Positions 12,332 to 25,383 of a DNA stretch of 64,000 nucleotides are shown piece after piece (the first letter of the stretch is position 1; each line of letters starts with the position of its first letter). Source of the DNA: Lineus longissimus (lineage: Eukaryota; Nemertea; Pilidiophora; Heteronemertea; Lineidae); assembly GCF_910592395.1 (NCBI RefSeq), contig NC_088318.1, positions 13,454,349 to 13,518,348 on the forward strand, given 5' to 3'. The notes below the pieces were generated by a model. The model saw only the letters and a list, made by a program, of their open reading frames with translations. It had not been told where the DNA came from and made no database searches. Made by a program: the position numbers and the translations under genes.

Positions 12332-15300
12332 TGTTAAGGGTCGGGGTAAAAGAATTTACAATGTATGAAGGGGCAACAAGTACGGATGGCGATATGCTCT
12401 GTGATTCCCTAACAGTCTTCTAGATGAATCAGTGTCTGTGACATGTCAAAGTATTATCTCTATACTGCTGTATGTGAAGATTTTTATTCAATACATGTAC
12501 ATGTAAAACATAAAACAATCTGTTTATGATGAAATTGTTGTTATTTCCGTCCTTCGATTTTGGTCACAGAGTTCTGATGTTGTTCCTTGATGTTGGAGAT
12601 TGAGATGGTCACTCCACCAACCGTCTGCCAACGATGGTGAAGAAGTGCATTGATTGGCTATGACGATACAGCGTCAAAGTCCAGAACGGATTCCTTCACT
12701 TTCTGCAGGTTGCTGCCTATAAAAAAACAACAAGCCACTACAGTGCCCCTGTGGCGGAGGTTGTGGTGGTACTATTGCTCCTAGTTGGAAGGACCCCGAG
12801 TATATATTCCAGCGATCTTCTCACACGATGTCTAACCTAAAGATGATGGTTGAAATATTTGTCTCGATGTATTGCTCTTCCCACCAAATGTGAAGACATT
12901 ACAGGTCTGAGTCTTTATTTTTTACAAAATGTAGTCTGCATGGTTTTGACTTTGTCCTAAGATTTTCCCAATTCAGAGGTGAGGACTTGGAACATTCATA
13001 AAAGCTGTCCCAAGTACCTTGCCCATGTGGTTGTGACCAAAGACAGATTGATGTTCTTGCTGTAAATCCAAGGAGGTGATGGTCAAGACTAAATGCCTCG
13101 CAATATACAGGATGTTGCAGAACAGGTTCTCTGAGGCCTTGTGATCAAAGGGACAGACATGAAGACATTGTCACAACCTATATCTCAATCTGCCTTGCTA
13201 CATACAGGATGTCTCAAAAAAGTTATGTAAAGTACTGACGTGGAGTTATCATCACTACCTATCTGTCTCACTTCACTTGGTAATAGAGTTGCAATCGATC
13301 TGCATTGCCGTTTACATAATGCCTCAGGAAGGATCAAGGTCTTTGTAAACCGAGAGCCTGCCAAGATATGATCAAAACCTACATGTGTGCGCCATCTAGC
13401 TAAACAGTAGGACATACTGTTGCAATCTTCAGTAGAGACAGTTCAGAGTTGACCATGAACTGATTGTTACTTGACAGATCTCTGGATGTCACCTGTTGGA
13501 CTTGCAACATGAAGACATCAGCACTACCTGTCTCTCATTCACCAACTTGGCACACTGTCACAATCGGTCTTGCTATATACAGGATGTCTCAAAAGAGGAT
13601 CTGTAAAGCCTTGCAACAAAGGCCTGACATGGAGACATCATCACAACCTATCTGTGTCTCACATCACTTGGTCATACTGTTGCTGTCTACCTTGCTGTAG
13701 GCCAATACAGGATGTCTCTGAAAAGGGTCTAGGGCTTTATAAAACCAAGGGCCTACCAAGACATGATTACGTCCACCTATCTCTAGCCTAACAGTTGGAC
13801 ATACTGTTGCAATCTTCGAGACTGTTTAGAGCTGATCGACCACAAACAAACTCTCAGATGGTGGCTTGACCGATCTCTGGAGTTCACCTGTTGGTTGGAC
13901 TTCCAACATGAAAACATTGGCACAACATATCTCTTGCTCACCAGTAAGGCATATACTGTCACAATCTATCTTGCTGTAAACAAGATTTCTCCAAAAAGGA
14001 TCTGTGAAGCCTTGTAAAAGGCCAGAGGTGGAGACATCATCACAACCTATCTGTTCCACCTGACTTGGTCAGCTGGGGCATTGGCTAGCCAGAGGTTGGG
14101 ACTTTTGCCTTATCAATTGCAGCCTGCAGCATGGTAGATGAAAGTTTCATGACATTGAATGACTGAAGAAGACATTGGCACAACCTATCTCTCGCTCACC
14201 AGTTTGGCACACTCAATCAGACCGACTCTGGACTGGAGGTCAGTCACCTCTGGGTGTCATACGCTGGTCAACTAAATGTCTGGCAGTATATGGGCTTGAG
14301 GAAAAACCATAAATAAGCAGTAAAAGCAGTAAACTAACCATAAAATTGTTGTTTTTCACATAAATAAAACCTTTATTAGTTCAAAGACATCATATGTACA
14401 GAAGTACACTACTAGTACAACACTGATGAATGGTTAACTTCAGAGCATTATCATTCAAACTTAGTCCTCATATACCAAAAGAATAAACCAAATTCATTCG
14501 TGCCTAAAAAGAAATGACACATTCATAAATAAGGACGGATTATGGTCATCCCTGAACATCATGCTCGGTGTTGGAGACGGAGAGACCAGCCATGCCAGAG
14601 GCACAAACAAATCTTCAAAATAGAAGTCTACCTTTTGCGACCAAAATAAAAGACAATACCCTGAAGTAGCATACCTTTTGAATTGCAGATTTGGCAAATT
14701 TTAGAAGTCATGAGAGCTGAGGTATTAGACCATTTTTCTACTCATGATATCCAGTTATTGCTTGAACTTCGAAGTCACAACGGTAGTTGCGGACTGTGCG
14801 CTGATCTGGGATTGATACCGGAAAAAGTGTGCCAGGTGATCCTGATCCACTGGACTGAACATAAACAGAAGCAGACATTCTTTTCATTTGGTCCAAAAAC
14901 TTCAGCACTGGCAGAGTTTCTTGTCAATATTTTTAAATGAATGAATCCCAAGGTAGAGTTTGATCTTGATTTACTGCGTGTACTAAAGGAAGGCGAACGA
15001 AACTTACGATTGATATTTTCACACCTGGGGACGGTATGTTTCATATGTCTTAAAACTGGTTATGAGAAAGACATGTTTCCCCATACAATTATACAGAGTG
15101 GTTGAATCAATCTACTGATAAACCTGTGACCACACACTTTATATTTTAAATCAAGCATTTAATTACAGAACTTAATTTTGCATTCACAACTTGCGATATG
15201 CACAGTGATATGAATACATTTGACCCATTTGTCAATTGTATACTTTTAGGACGGCACAAAATAGCATTTGAGTACAACAAGTGGATTGCCTATCACAGTT

Positions 15301-15428
15301 AAAAGATTTAATACAATGGACAATATTTCTGTATAAATACACATAAAAATCTTGATCTTCCAGCCAAATCCAGGGTATTATTGATTCGAATCCAGGAAGT
15401 TGAAAATGTCTATGAAAAGTTATTTTCC
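12332..15428. other. Convergent 3' region between PRMT7 and DRC4
   Basis: Contains the PRMT7 3' UTR, a diverged repeat block (13080-14220) and the DRC4 3' UTR. The DRC4 poly(A) signal on the minus strand is TTTATT at 14372-14377, giving a 3' UTR of about 1.05 kb. No additional coding exon was recognised. Confidence 0.6.
13080..14220. repeat. Diverged tandem repeat block downstream of PRMT7
   Basis: Phrases such as acaggatgtctcaaaa, gatctgtaaagcctt, ggagacatcatcacaacctatctgt and gcacaacctatctct recur at irregular spacing (for example near 13106, 13205, 13578, 13706 and 13977), as expected for an old, partly rearranged satellite. Confidence 0.75.
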
Positions 15429-18400
15429 TTATGTGGGCGCGGACACCAAGCCTGCAGCACCTTGTCCCAACTGCTGGCCTCCTACTGTGCTCTCCAGAGC
15501 CCTGAAGCCCAGTTCCTCTGTGGGAACACCGAATTGTGTGAGTTTGGACTCGTACGTGCGCATGAGGTCATTGTGAGCCTTGCAGACGCGGGCGAGTTCG
15601 TACTGTAGATCTTTGATGGCACTGTTCTTGGAATCCAAAACATCCTGAAAAATAAACAAAGTCAAAATGTCAAATGACGTTTTGTCTGCCAAGCTCAGAG
15701 CTGAAAACCAGGTATGGCATTTCTCTACAAAATATTCGGTTCGACCATTGAGCACTTTCTGTTGGTATCACCACTGTTGTGTTTGGGTACATAAGATAGC
15801 AGATTGTCTAAAAACAGCAGACCAGTGCATGAACCTACCTCGAGTTTTCTTGTGACTACTGTCAGTGCCGTTGGGTCAAGATTCGATGCGGACAAGACTT
15901 CATTCAGCTGTGCTTCCTTCTTTTCAAGAGTGTCCGCCAAAGCTGACAATTTCTTTTCTAGAAGTAAGTTCTTGAAGTTGGATTTCTGTTGAACTTCGTG
16001 AATGGCTTTGACGAATCGTCGATACAGATCATCACGTTCTCGTTGAGTCTGAAAAGTTGGTTGTGAAGATTGGAGATGTTTTGAAGCCAAGGTTCAAGGC
16101 AAGAATTTTGAAGTATAATACAGTAAAATGTATATGCAGACACAGTGCAACCTACCTTCTCAAATCTCTGTTCGAGGACCTCATGCTCCCACTGTAATGC
16201 TCTGAACTCTTCCTCCATTACCTTCAGTCGAGCCTTCGCACTCTGAAAAATAGATATCTCTTCATAAGATCGAAGTGTATGGAAAAATTTCAGCTTAGAC
16301 CTTTTACTGCTGGGAGGGACTGGTGCAACTTCACCATCTTCCCCTTCCATGGAATCCATGCTCGGTCCAACTCCAAGCTGGATTACTGACCCAAGATATC
16401 ATCTATGAAGTCAAGAAAGCACCTGGCAGTTACATTGTGTATTTTAAATGTCTACCCAAAGACCGTTATAAGCCACAACGCTCATGTTTAGGGTGTTTCA
16501 CTAAAGAGGGTGGAGCGAAATATAGGCCAATAGCAAGACAGCAGCCATGAAACATTGAAACTGAGGTATTTCAGAATTACAACCTATTTGAAATTAACAG
16601 GTCACAGTGACTACTGCTGACATAACGTACCGCCAATGACTGTTTATCCTTGTCGTAGTTAGCAAGGCTCTTGCGCAACTCCTCAACCTCCTCCCGCGCC
16701 TTCTGTAGCGGCTCCATCAGACGTCTATTCTCCGCCATCACCTCAGCCATCTGTTTCTCCATGCGTTCTTCCTTCTTCTTCATCTCTTCAACTTGTTCCT
16801 GAAAAGTTACGATTCATATTGATTATCGGATCATACCAAAATATTGGAAAGAAATCCACTGCTACATCATATTTACTCCGATTTTTTTCAGTAATACCTT
16901 TTGAGGAGTGGATTAGTCAAAAGGGCAGTTTGTATAAGCTGAAACTAAAATGCATTTTGCAAACAAACACTGATTATACATGTTTTGCCCAATAAAACTA
17001 CTACTCGTGTCCCAGGGTACCACCAATCACCAGATAGTCTAATATCTTGGGTAAAGATAAGTGCTTCAAAAAGTGAGTGATGCATTCAGTATGGTTTTTC
17101 AGATCCCTAGCAGCAGACCATTTTGCCATGAAACTTACCTTCAAAGTGTTAATGAGTGACAAGTTATTCAAAGTGATATCGTTGTAATAATTCTTGATAT
17201 CGCTGAAAGCCTTTTCATGATTCTTCATCAGCGTGTTAATTTGCCCATTTTTGCGTTCCTCGATTTCATGAATCTCGGTCTTCCTCCTCAGATCAAGCTC
17301 GTCTCGAAGCGTCCGCATCTTCTTTTCGTATTTTGCCTCAATTTCACGCGCCTGTCGTTCATAGTCTTGGCGGAGTTGAGTAATCTCTTCATCGGTTTTC
17401 TAGAGAAAGAAATCATCAGTTTAAAACAATGGCGAATAAGTAAGCTCACAGTTAAACCTCTCATGAAACTAAAGGCATATTACTACATCAAACAATGAAT
17501 ATGGCAATTAAGGAATAAGGCAATTCTGGTGTCCGGAAAAATGCTTTGTACAATCTTGTACAATATAGATTGTACATGTACAATGGTCAAATTATGTGGC
17601 TTGATTTCAATAAATCAAGAATTTGACCTCAAATTTTGGTATACTTGGCACGGTATGAACATCAACTTAAAGAACAGCACCCATCTTACAGTTCTTCCAT
17701 TCCAACTCGAAAATCAATATCAAAATTAAGTAAAAACCATACCCTTTTAAGATTTTTGATGACATCCTCATTCGCCAGCTCTTGTTCTTTGTTATCTACT
17801 TTGAGTGAACGTTTGTCTTTTCTCAATTCCTTTTCATCCCCTCGGTGTTCATCCTGGGCAAGTTTCAAAGCGACTGTGCTCTCTGCCTTCAGCTCTGAGA
17901 TGTTGTTCTGGTGCTCATACAGCAAATGTTTGACTTTTTGTTTGTAAACCTGAAAGATAAAGCCACAAAAATGGTTAATTTGACAAGTTTAGATCACACA
18001 CTGGAATAGTTTAGCATCAACATTCTTACTAAGATCAGTATGTGATTTTGTGTTTAATTAATCGATAGGGCTAACACAATTGTAACGTCATTTTTCGTTC
18101 ATACCTTGATTTCAATTTGATGTCTCTCTTCAGCGTCCTCCATCTCTCTGTCTTTGTTCCTGAGTTCCGCTTTCTTCTCCTCCAACTGTCGCTTGGTAAT
18201 CTCCCAGAATGTGTTGACCTTGTCACGCTCAAGTTGGAAATAATTTCGCTCTTCTCTCTCTCGGTCCAGCTCCTCCCTGAGGCGAACGATATGTTCCTCG
18301 AGCTGCTCCTTGGACATTTCTTCTGTGGAGATTCCATCAATTACAGTTGGGGTCTTGGCCTTTGCAGATTTCTTCTTCCCCTTCTTCCCACTGCCCTTCT

Positions 18401-18976
18401 TTCCTTTCTTCCCTTTCTTGGGAGGCTGAAAGTTGAAAAGATTGGAAAACATACCAGTTTAGGGGAAATATTATAGAATATGATGGGAATTCAACAATCT
18501 GTCAATGGTGTCATGACTGGGCTTTTCTGCCATTCATGCCATTTGTCTGCTTTTAGTCTTTCAGATAGAAAATATTTATATAACTGTTTGTTCGTTGTTC
18601 GATATGGTCGTAGCAAAACAAATAGGCCTAGCCTAAAACAAGAAGAAATTGAAAAAACCCCAGGCCGAAAACATTCATTTTGATTTTTGAATAAATCACA
18701 AAACTGACCAGAGGCTGAGAAGCAAAAATATATCAAATTCAATCACGACATGTAAAATTAAATAATGCCTTATCATATGTATTGTAGTCACGACAGTGCA
18801 TTCAATGCACAGGCAATGCATTAATATTTTCTGTGTACATTTTTTTTAAAGAAAAAGTTCAAAACCTCTCAAATTTACACGATTCCACTAGGTAATCAGG
18901 AGCAAAACTCCGTGCTAACTAATCTTAAGTTAATCTAGAATCATTTGGCGACAGTTTATGCCCCCAGACTTACCAT
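15429..18976 (-). CDS. GAS8: Dynein regulatory complex subunit 4 (growth arrest-specific 8)
   Basis: Exons, 5' to 3' on the minus strand: 18974-18976, 18105-18425, 17743-17949, 17139-17399, 16631-16798, 16156-16242, 15839-16048, 15429-15644. All introns are phase 0. The product is 490 residues (human GAS8/DRC4: 478). DRC4 is a coiled-coil subunit of the nexin-dynein regulatory complex that coordinates dynein arms in motile cilia and flagella. Family-typical sequence is clear: a lysine-rich N-terminus ([19 protein letters not shown]), then [30 protein letters not shown] and [15 protein letters not shown], heptad-rich coiled coil for most of the length, and a C-terminus with [14 protein letters not shown]. 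The first coding exon supplies only the ATG, which is followed directly by gtaagt. The N-terminus MPPKKGKK fits family members well, supporting this one-codon exon. The poly(A) signal is at 14372-14377. Confidence 0.95.
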
Positions 18977-19049
18977 TTTGTTAGTTTATTCACCTAGATT
19001 TCAAGACTTTTATCCGTGTATGCAGTGCACTGAAATATGGCTTTATTTT

Positions 19050-19058
19050 GTTGCCATG
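19050..19058. promoter_or_regulatory. Possible RFX X-box half-site upstream of DRC4
   Basis: GTTGCCATG lies about 75 bases upstream of the DRC4 start codon, the distance usual for X-boxes of ciliary genes. Only one half matches well; the second half (acacaac) is badly spaced. Call is tentative. Confidence 0.25.
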
Positions 19059-19795
19059 TACACAACTTGCCTCGACTTGAAAATGGGAATCTAAGCATTC
19101 GTATTTATAGAACAAGTGACGTCATCCTGGGAAATCCCAAAAACGCCATCAGTGCATTTATGCCAGAGAAAGTTCTTGTTTTATCGGTTTTTTTCATCAT
19201 GATATCGAAATAACACCTGGTTGAGAAGAAAGATGATAATTTAAAGATCCTCAAGTTATCATAACTAGTCTTATTTCTAGTGCGTAAGTACGATTTTGAT
19301 ACTAAAATACGAAGTGTGAAAACGGGATTTCCCAGTTCCTGTACATCATGATCATCGTGTGCTTGATGTACTAGGCCTACTAAACTGTATAATTTATAAA
19401 TGTATAATATATAATTTTTCAAGTGTGCAGTCACTGAGTCAGTGTGATTCTGGTATGCAGATGTGGGTTGGGCATGCGTGGTGTATACATACAATTACAA
19501 ATACATATGCAAGTCATAATGACATAGGATGAGCGTTTTTGCATGCCACAGCGGTTCGGTTGTTAAATCATTGCTTACATGGCTTATCATTTTAAAGAAA
19601 AACAACACCTCCAGTACAAGCTTAGCCACTTCACATCTTTACCTGATATATCTCTTTGCTTAATCAGCCTGAAAAAGCTTGCAACAGGCTTTCCATGATA
19701 TGGGTATCTGTTCAACTGATTAGTTATGGAATTGAATTGATTTTCTTGTACAAATGTATTGGTCTACATGTAACTTACCTTCGACGTCATAGTGC

Positions 19796-19937
19796 TGTCC
19801 TTTTAGAGAGGTGTCCTGATTAAAGCTCAGGTCAAATTGAATAGAAAACCAATTTGGGACCAAAACAAGTGTCCTTTTTTAGAGCTCTAGAGTAAGTCCT
19901 TCTAGCAGAGGTATCTGCTAAGGAAGGTTCCCCTGTA
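19796..19937. repeat. Dispersed repeat family A, copy 1
   Basis: Shares gctgtcctt, aggtcaaatt, accaatttgggaccaaaac and agtgtcctt with the reverse complement of the 33165-33400 block, and ends in a ggttcccctgta phrase like other family members. Confidence 0.6.
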
Positions 19938-20584
19938 CGTTTTGGCTACATCCACATATTTCGGAGTAAGGTCAACTGGTGATATCCGAGGCAAATGTCA
20001 TTACACGATTGTATCATTATATGTAAATGAGAGTGACAGATCCCAACAATAATCAGGGCAAATATAAGTAGATCTTGATAGCAAACGCAGATGTTGGCTG
20101 CATAAAGGTTAGCACAATGGTCCTTGCCGTTTCAGATATACTTAACATCAGATCCAATTGTTTTGAGACACCCAGTGTAACTAGTGAATACATTCCAAGA
20201 AACCATTGGTGAAGGAAGTATCTTTACAAACGGACTTATCTCCATTTGACCAATGGTCTGACTGGGAAAATTAAGTCTAAGCCCATATTCTGAATACATT
20301 GAAAATTTATATGTGTCGACCTAAATCTAAGAAGAGGGAAGTTAATTTGTAGTTTGGTGCTATTATGCTTTATGCTATTTTGCTACTTACTGTTCTAAAA
20401 AACTATTTGATTAAACTAGTGGCCAAAAAGTTTTTATGCCTGTACGTGTTGCTGTTGGTAATGAATGAAATCTGTGTTGGAATGTTTGGCTGGAGGAAGC
20501 GAGTCGGCCAATCAAAATCTCAATGTAGCCCAATTCTTTGCCTGGGGACCGAGGAATGGGACACTGACACTGACGGGGAAGTAT

Positions 20585-21014
20585 TATGGGCGGTTATTTC
20601 CGCATAAATAGAGGTTGTCTCAAATAGACATTTTATGTCGTGTTATGACTCGAATAGACGTTTGGTGGCGCTCGTTTTAACGGAGACGTACCTGAAATAA
20701 ACATATTGTGTCGTATCTCAAATAGACATACACTCAAATAGACGTTTGGTGGCGCTCGTATCTCAAATAAAGCGCCACCAAACGTCTATTTGAGTGTATG
20801 TTTATTTGAAAAGCGCCACCAAACGTCTATTTGAGTTATACACACAAATCAGAAAACACGACAATATATGTTTATTTGAGATACGAGCGCCACCAAACGT
20901 CAATTTGAGTGTATGTCTATTTGAAAAGCGCCACCAAACGTCTATTCGAGTCATAACACGACATAAAATGTCTATTTGAGACAACCTCTATTTATGCGGA
21001 AATAACCGCCCATA
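20585..21014. mobile_element. Foldback (palindromic) MITE with 6-bp target duplication
   Basis: The left end (TATGGGCGGTTATTTCCGC) is the exact reverse complement of the right end, and complementarity continues for well over 80 bases through caaatagacattttatgtcg and cgaatagacgtttggtggcg. Several short internal copies of agcgccaccaaacgtctatt fill the middle. The direct repeat aagtat at 20579-20584 and 21015-21020 flanks the element and fits a target-site duplication. No transposase is encoded, so it is a non-autonomous element of unassigned superfamily. Confidence 0.9.
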
Positions 21015-22206
21015 AAGTATGACTGTGTTGTTCAGTTGGGGTTCAAATTACTCTTAGAGTCTAAAGACCTGTTCAGGAAGGGAATGCTTCTTCTAGTGAC
21101 TAGTACCACCGCTAGACTTGTCAACTGATTCATTCCCTTGCTCGACAAAATTGCTCAATGGGTGGAAACAACCCCAGTTAAATGTCAAATTTGTCATAAT
21201 TCGCAATTTGTTTCATTCAAAACGATTTCTCACGTCCTGTATTTGTCTGTGATATCGTGGAATGTGACTCAAATATTTAGTTTTCAATGGTCTCATGTCA
21301 CATGACTGGGAATCCCCATTTTATTTTTGTCATTTGGATCAACATAGACCTTATCTGTCTGATATTATAAATGGGTTTTGGTTTAAACTTGTCACATTCA
21401 TGAAGTGAATTTCCCATACGCAGTGGGTTGTATCATACATGTAAAAGGACTTTTGGAACAATTTGTCAAAACTTGATCATCCATTGATGGTTTTAGTAGA
21501 ACAGAAACACAAAAAGCTGTGAAAATATAATATATGTGAGTATTTCGGTGCAGTTTCACTTTTGCTTGTGTTAAGTTGCTACAGCAACAAAAGCTCTGTG
21601 TTGCCTGGGGAAGATAGCAAAGTCGCCATACTTGTTGTTTGGACGGTTCTCTGTCATGACCAAAGTCTGTGAACATTGAAACTGCAAGGAGAGCATTAAA
21701 CTTCTTCTCGACCTCTATCTCTACAAATAACTGTGGGTGAAGTCTAAAGTCTGTGTTCCATTTACCCTGCTAGGCCTTTTTGGGTTTCACTTTTTATTCT
21801 TGATTAATGGTAGGCTAGAGGAGGTAGGTGGAGCCTGTTTGAATTCCTTCTCTAGTTTTTCTTCCCCTTGCTTTCTTGAGAGAATAATGAAATTTACTGG
21901 CTATATTACTTTCAGGAGTTTATCATGTTTCCGTCCTGAAGTAATGCATACATCCGGGCTCTGGGAAAAATTAAAAGATCCTGTGTAGTGGTTTCTGTCA
22001 AACAGTGAATATTAAACAATTATAATTCAGGTTTCAGTTATTCAGGTTTCAGGTTTCAGCTGCATATAAGGTTTATCTCAGAGACATTACATTGTTAAGA
22101 TGAATGTTGATTTTCACTATATTCGTTTCGTCATCGACTTCATTAGGAAATGTTAATTGATGTATTTTCAGATTTGCTTCATTAGTGACTCAGGACAGGG
22201 AAAATA

Positions 22207-25200
22207 ATGAATGAAAAGGCAGTCGACAGGAACCAAATTAGAGAGGACAGAATAAGTCCGGAGTTTGTGCTCTCCCAGTACTCGGCCGTTTTGAAGACGC
22301 TGAAGGATGAGGAGATGCCCGAGGCTCGGACATCCCTCGCAGGCCTCATCCGACAACTGATTTATGTCACCCCACCCGAGAAGCGATTCTTTAGTAACTA
22401 CGTTGCTCGCTGTTTATCACAATGTTCCCAGGACGAGCAGGATCTTGAGAGGATCAAGGAATCTTTTCATCATCTTCAGACGTATTGTGAGAACCTCGTG
22501 AAAATGTTTTGGAAGAAGGAGGTCAAAATTATCAAGGTCAGTCCGGGACGACAGTGACACATATGTGATTGATTGTCACACTTTAGATTTTATCTGAATC
22601 ACGTGTTCTAATTGTTTTTGATGCGACATATTGTAAGAAATTTGACTTTATGTATCAATAATAGAGTAAAACAATAGAGTTAAAAAATGATGATGGGACA
22701 AAGTTTGATTGTGTCATGAGTTAACTAAAAGATTGTGGTAAAACTTTTGCCTTGTGACTTAAATGTCAATATTTTAATCTTAGTCTCTTGTTACTATGCC
22801 TGTTGGATATACAGGCTGGATATCCCCAGTTAGTACGTGCTGTCACAGGTTGTGCTAAACCCATGATTTGTAGAGGTGTTCTTCACATGATGCGTGGTGT
22901 CACACTGCCACCATCTTTTTAAAACTGGCCCCAGGCAATCTGCCATGTTTGGTCGTCACAGAGAGTTAACGTGGGTGGCTGCCTAGCAACCATCTGACAA
23001 CAATAAGATGCCTGTGAGGCAACTCCATACAAGATATCACTGTAAATTTCTTAATCTTACCTTGAGCAGTCATACAAGCTACGCAATCTAACTTCTGACC
23101 TTGATCTTATACTTGATTTTTCAGCGGCACACTGGTTTATATAAGAATCTACTGGACGTACTATCAGATGTTGACCGGTGTATGGAAGACATTGGCTACT
23201 ACCATGATCACCAGACGGACACTCTCGTATTAAAAAGCCATGATATTTTAGATATGGAAAAAGTCATGAAACTAGGCTTTGATTGGTTCATGACGCAAGT
23301 GATACTCCAGTTCTTAGAAGATGTATATTGTGATTTAAAACACGATGGTTATTCATGGAAACAAGTTACTAAGGATGGTATTCGTTTTGTCGGGACTGAA
23401 CAAGAATGTTTGAAATGGTTCCGGGATAATGTTCCATCAGAAACTGATCCGTTACGAACTGGTTCCGAAAAGAGACTGAAGCGTGTAAACCATAGTGAAA
23501 CAAATGGTAGAGGTGCTACAGGAGATTTGTATGTAAATATGAAAGGTGCTACCGGGGTTCGATTACCCCACGAGGGGTTAGATCCTTCGTATAACAACGT
23601 TGAAAAATGGCTGAAAGATAGCTTGAGTAATGGTCAGGATTATCATCGGCGGCGAATTGAGCAACATAAAGAAGCTGCCAAGATGGCACAACGGGAAGAG
23701 GAACAGAGGCGGAAGTATAGCGACATGAAAAAATATCACCAACCTAGTGCAGTGACAGGTCCATATGGAGAAAAACTCAAATTTGATCCGATTGATGACG
23801 ATGTTGAGAAAACTAGGGTTGTGAAAACGTCGCCGAATATGAGGAAAAAGGTTGCAGAAAAACGAGAGGAGTTACCCGTGGCAGTTCCAAAATCTTACAC
23901 AAGGGATAGGAGATGTGTAAATAATGCTGGGGCTTCCAGTTCTGCAGTGAGTAATGGCAGAACCAGCTCGCGTGGGACATCCAGTCAGGAATCAAAGAAA
24001 AGTGCTATGGACGTTCCCAGTGATAGAGCAGATTATAATAAATTTCTTGAAGAAGGTACTTTCACTTTGGATGATGAAAATGAGGACCTGTATAGTGATA
24101 TGCGGCCCACTTCAAATAAGCTGCCCTTAAAAACGGAGTCGTTTGTGATGGTAGATAGGAAAGGTGTCAAGCTGGAGAGTCATAGGCAGGCAGCGCGACC
24201 ATTGTCTGCTGTACATACGCATCTGTTTGCGCGTGAAACTGGGTTAAGAGATGGTTTGGATACTAGCAAAGGGAACCATAATTCTGGTACTTTCGGACGT
24301 AAGGCAAATGTACCTGATGTCTACAGCATGCACGGCACGCAGGAAGACCACATGAAGAATAGTCTGAATGCATTAGGACTTGAGTCTGGGGCGAGTAGCA
24401 TGGATTGCGGGTTCGATGAATGGGTCAAAGATTACAGAGAACGCGATGAAGCTGCAGAAGAAAATAAACATCTTGATCTTGATTGGGGACGGTATAAGAA
24501 CTTAGAGTCTGCTGCACAGGATTATCTTGGAAACAAAATTGAGACGTCTGCCCCAGAAGGAAAAAGCCTATTTGATTTTGACATTCCATCCATGGATATC
24601 CGGCGTCCTCCAGGTGCATCTGATCTTGGCATCGACGAAACACCGCTCACAGGAAAATTTTCAAAGTTTGATATCAACGTTCAAAGTGATGGGAATTGTC
24701 GCCATGCGAAACCTGTGGACCCTTCTATTGGTCTGATGGCACGATCTGTCTCATTGTCGGAGAGACCAAGTGATACAAAAAGGCCTGCTTCCTCAAGGAA
24801 TTCAGTTCACTTGTCCATGAGTGATGCACCAGTATCTAGAGCTGGTCAGTTCCCTTCCTATAGGAATGATTCAAACCGGAGGGCAACTCTGGCTAGTCAA
24901 GCAGTCGGTGCAGACTTCACTCGACCAGAATATGCACAGATTTTAAAGGATAGCATTAGCATGAGAGGAGCAAAAAGGAATTCAATCCCGAATCGCAACA
25001 TGGTGACAACGTCACTGACGAATGACTTAAAGCAAGACCGAGAACTATCTCAGAAATATAACACACTTCCCTCAAGTAGTTCTGTCTGGAAATGCAATAA
25101 CTGTGATAAGATCAATGTTGGTTCTCGAAGTGATATTTGCGAGCACTGTATGCGGGGACGGGAGTATATTCCCAAGTGGCAATGCCAGGACTGTACGTTC

Positions 25201-25383
25201 CTTAATCCCGCTAATTCAAACGTGTGCCATGTGTGTGGTAAGAGTCGCACCAAGGGTTCAGAGAAGACGTCCCTTCAACTTCTTGGGCGCGAGTGTTCAA
25301 AATGTACCTACATTAATTCTACTGATGCAAAGAAGTGTGAAATTTGTCAGGAACCACTAATAGTGTACGCTGTCCATATCTAA
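22207..25383 (+). CDS. SPATA2: SPATA2/tamozhennic-like PUB-domain adaptor with three C-terminal NZF zinc fingers
   Basis: Two coding exons, 22207-22536 and 23125-25383, joined in phase 0 after AAG|gtcagt and cag|CGG; 862 residues. The N-terminal 200 residues are helical (for example RFFSNYVARCLSQCSQDE, then GLYKNLLDVLSDVDRCMEDIGY) and match the PUB-like domain of the SPATA2/tamozhennic family. A long polar, low-complexity middle follows. The C-terminus has three RanBP2/NZF-type fingers: WKCNNC..ICEHC (about 765), WQCQDC..VCHVC (about 795) and RECSKC..KCEIC (about 833). In vertebrates SPATA2 bridges the deubiquitinase CYLD and the linear-ubiquitin ligase subunit HOIP; NZF fingers often bind ubiquitin. 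DLYSDM near residue 431 and DLYVNM near 244 resemble PUB-interacting motifs with a D-x-Y core. Human SPATA2 is shorter (520 residues). An ATG at 23101 lies in the intron and is not the start. The large second exon is intronless. Poly(A) signal AATAAA at 26033-26038. Confidence 0.8.

Larger units (their letters stand above)
18977..22206. other. Divergent intergenic region between DRC4 and the SPATA2-like gene
   Basis: No coding exon recognised. It holds the DRC4 promoter (right of 18976), a dispersed-repeat copy at 19796-19937, a 430-bp foldback element at 20585-21014, and an acceptor-like tttcag at about 22168-22173 that probably joins a 5' UTR exon to the SPATA2-like start exon. Confidence 0.6.

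Noticed and set aside
14683-15044. Overlapping open frames of 85-89 codons in the DRC4 3' UTR
   Set aside because: No family resemblance, no splice support, and located between the stop codon and poly(A) signal of DRC4.
20794-20984. Overlapping open frames on both strands in the foldback element
   Set aside because: They arise from the palindromic repeat itself; the two proteins are mirror products of the same units.
23101-23124. In-frame ATG at the left edge of the long SPATA2-like reading frame
   Set aside because: It lies in a pyrimidine-rich intron end (acttgatttttcag) and an upstream exon with the right phase and family sequence exists at 22207-22536.
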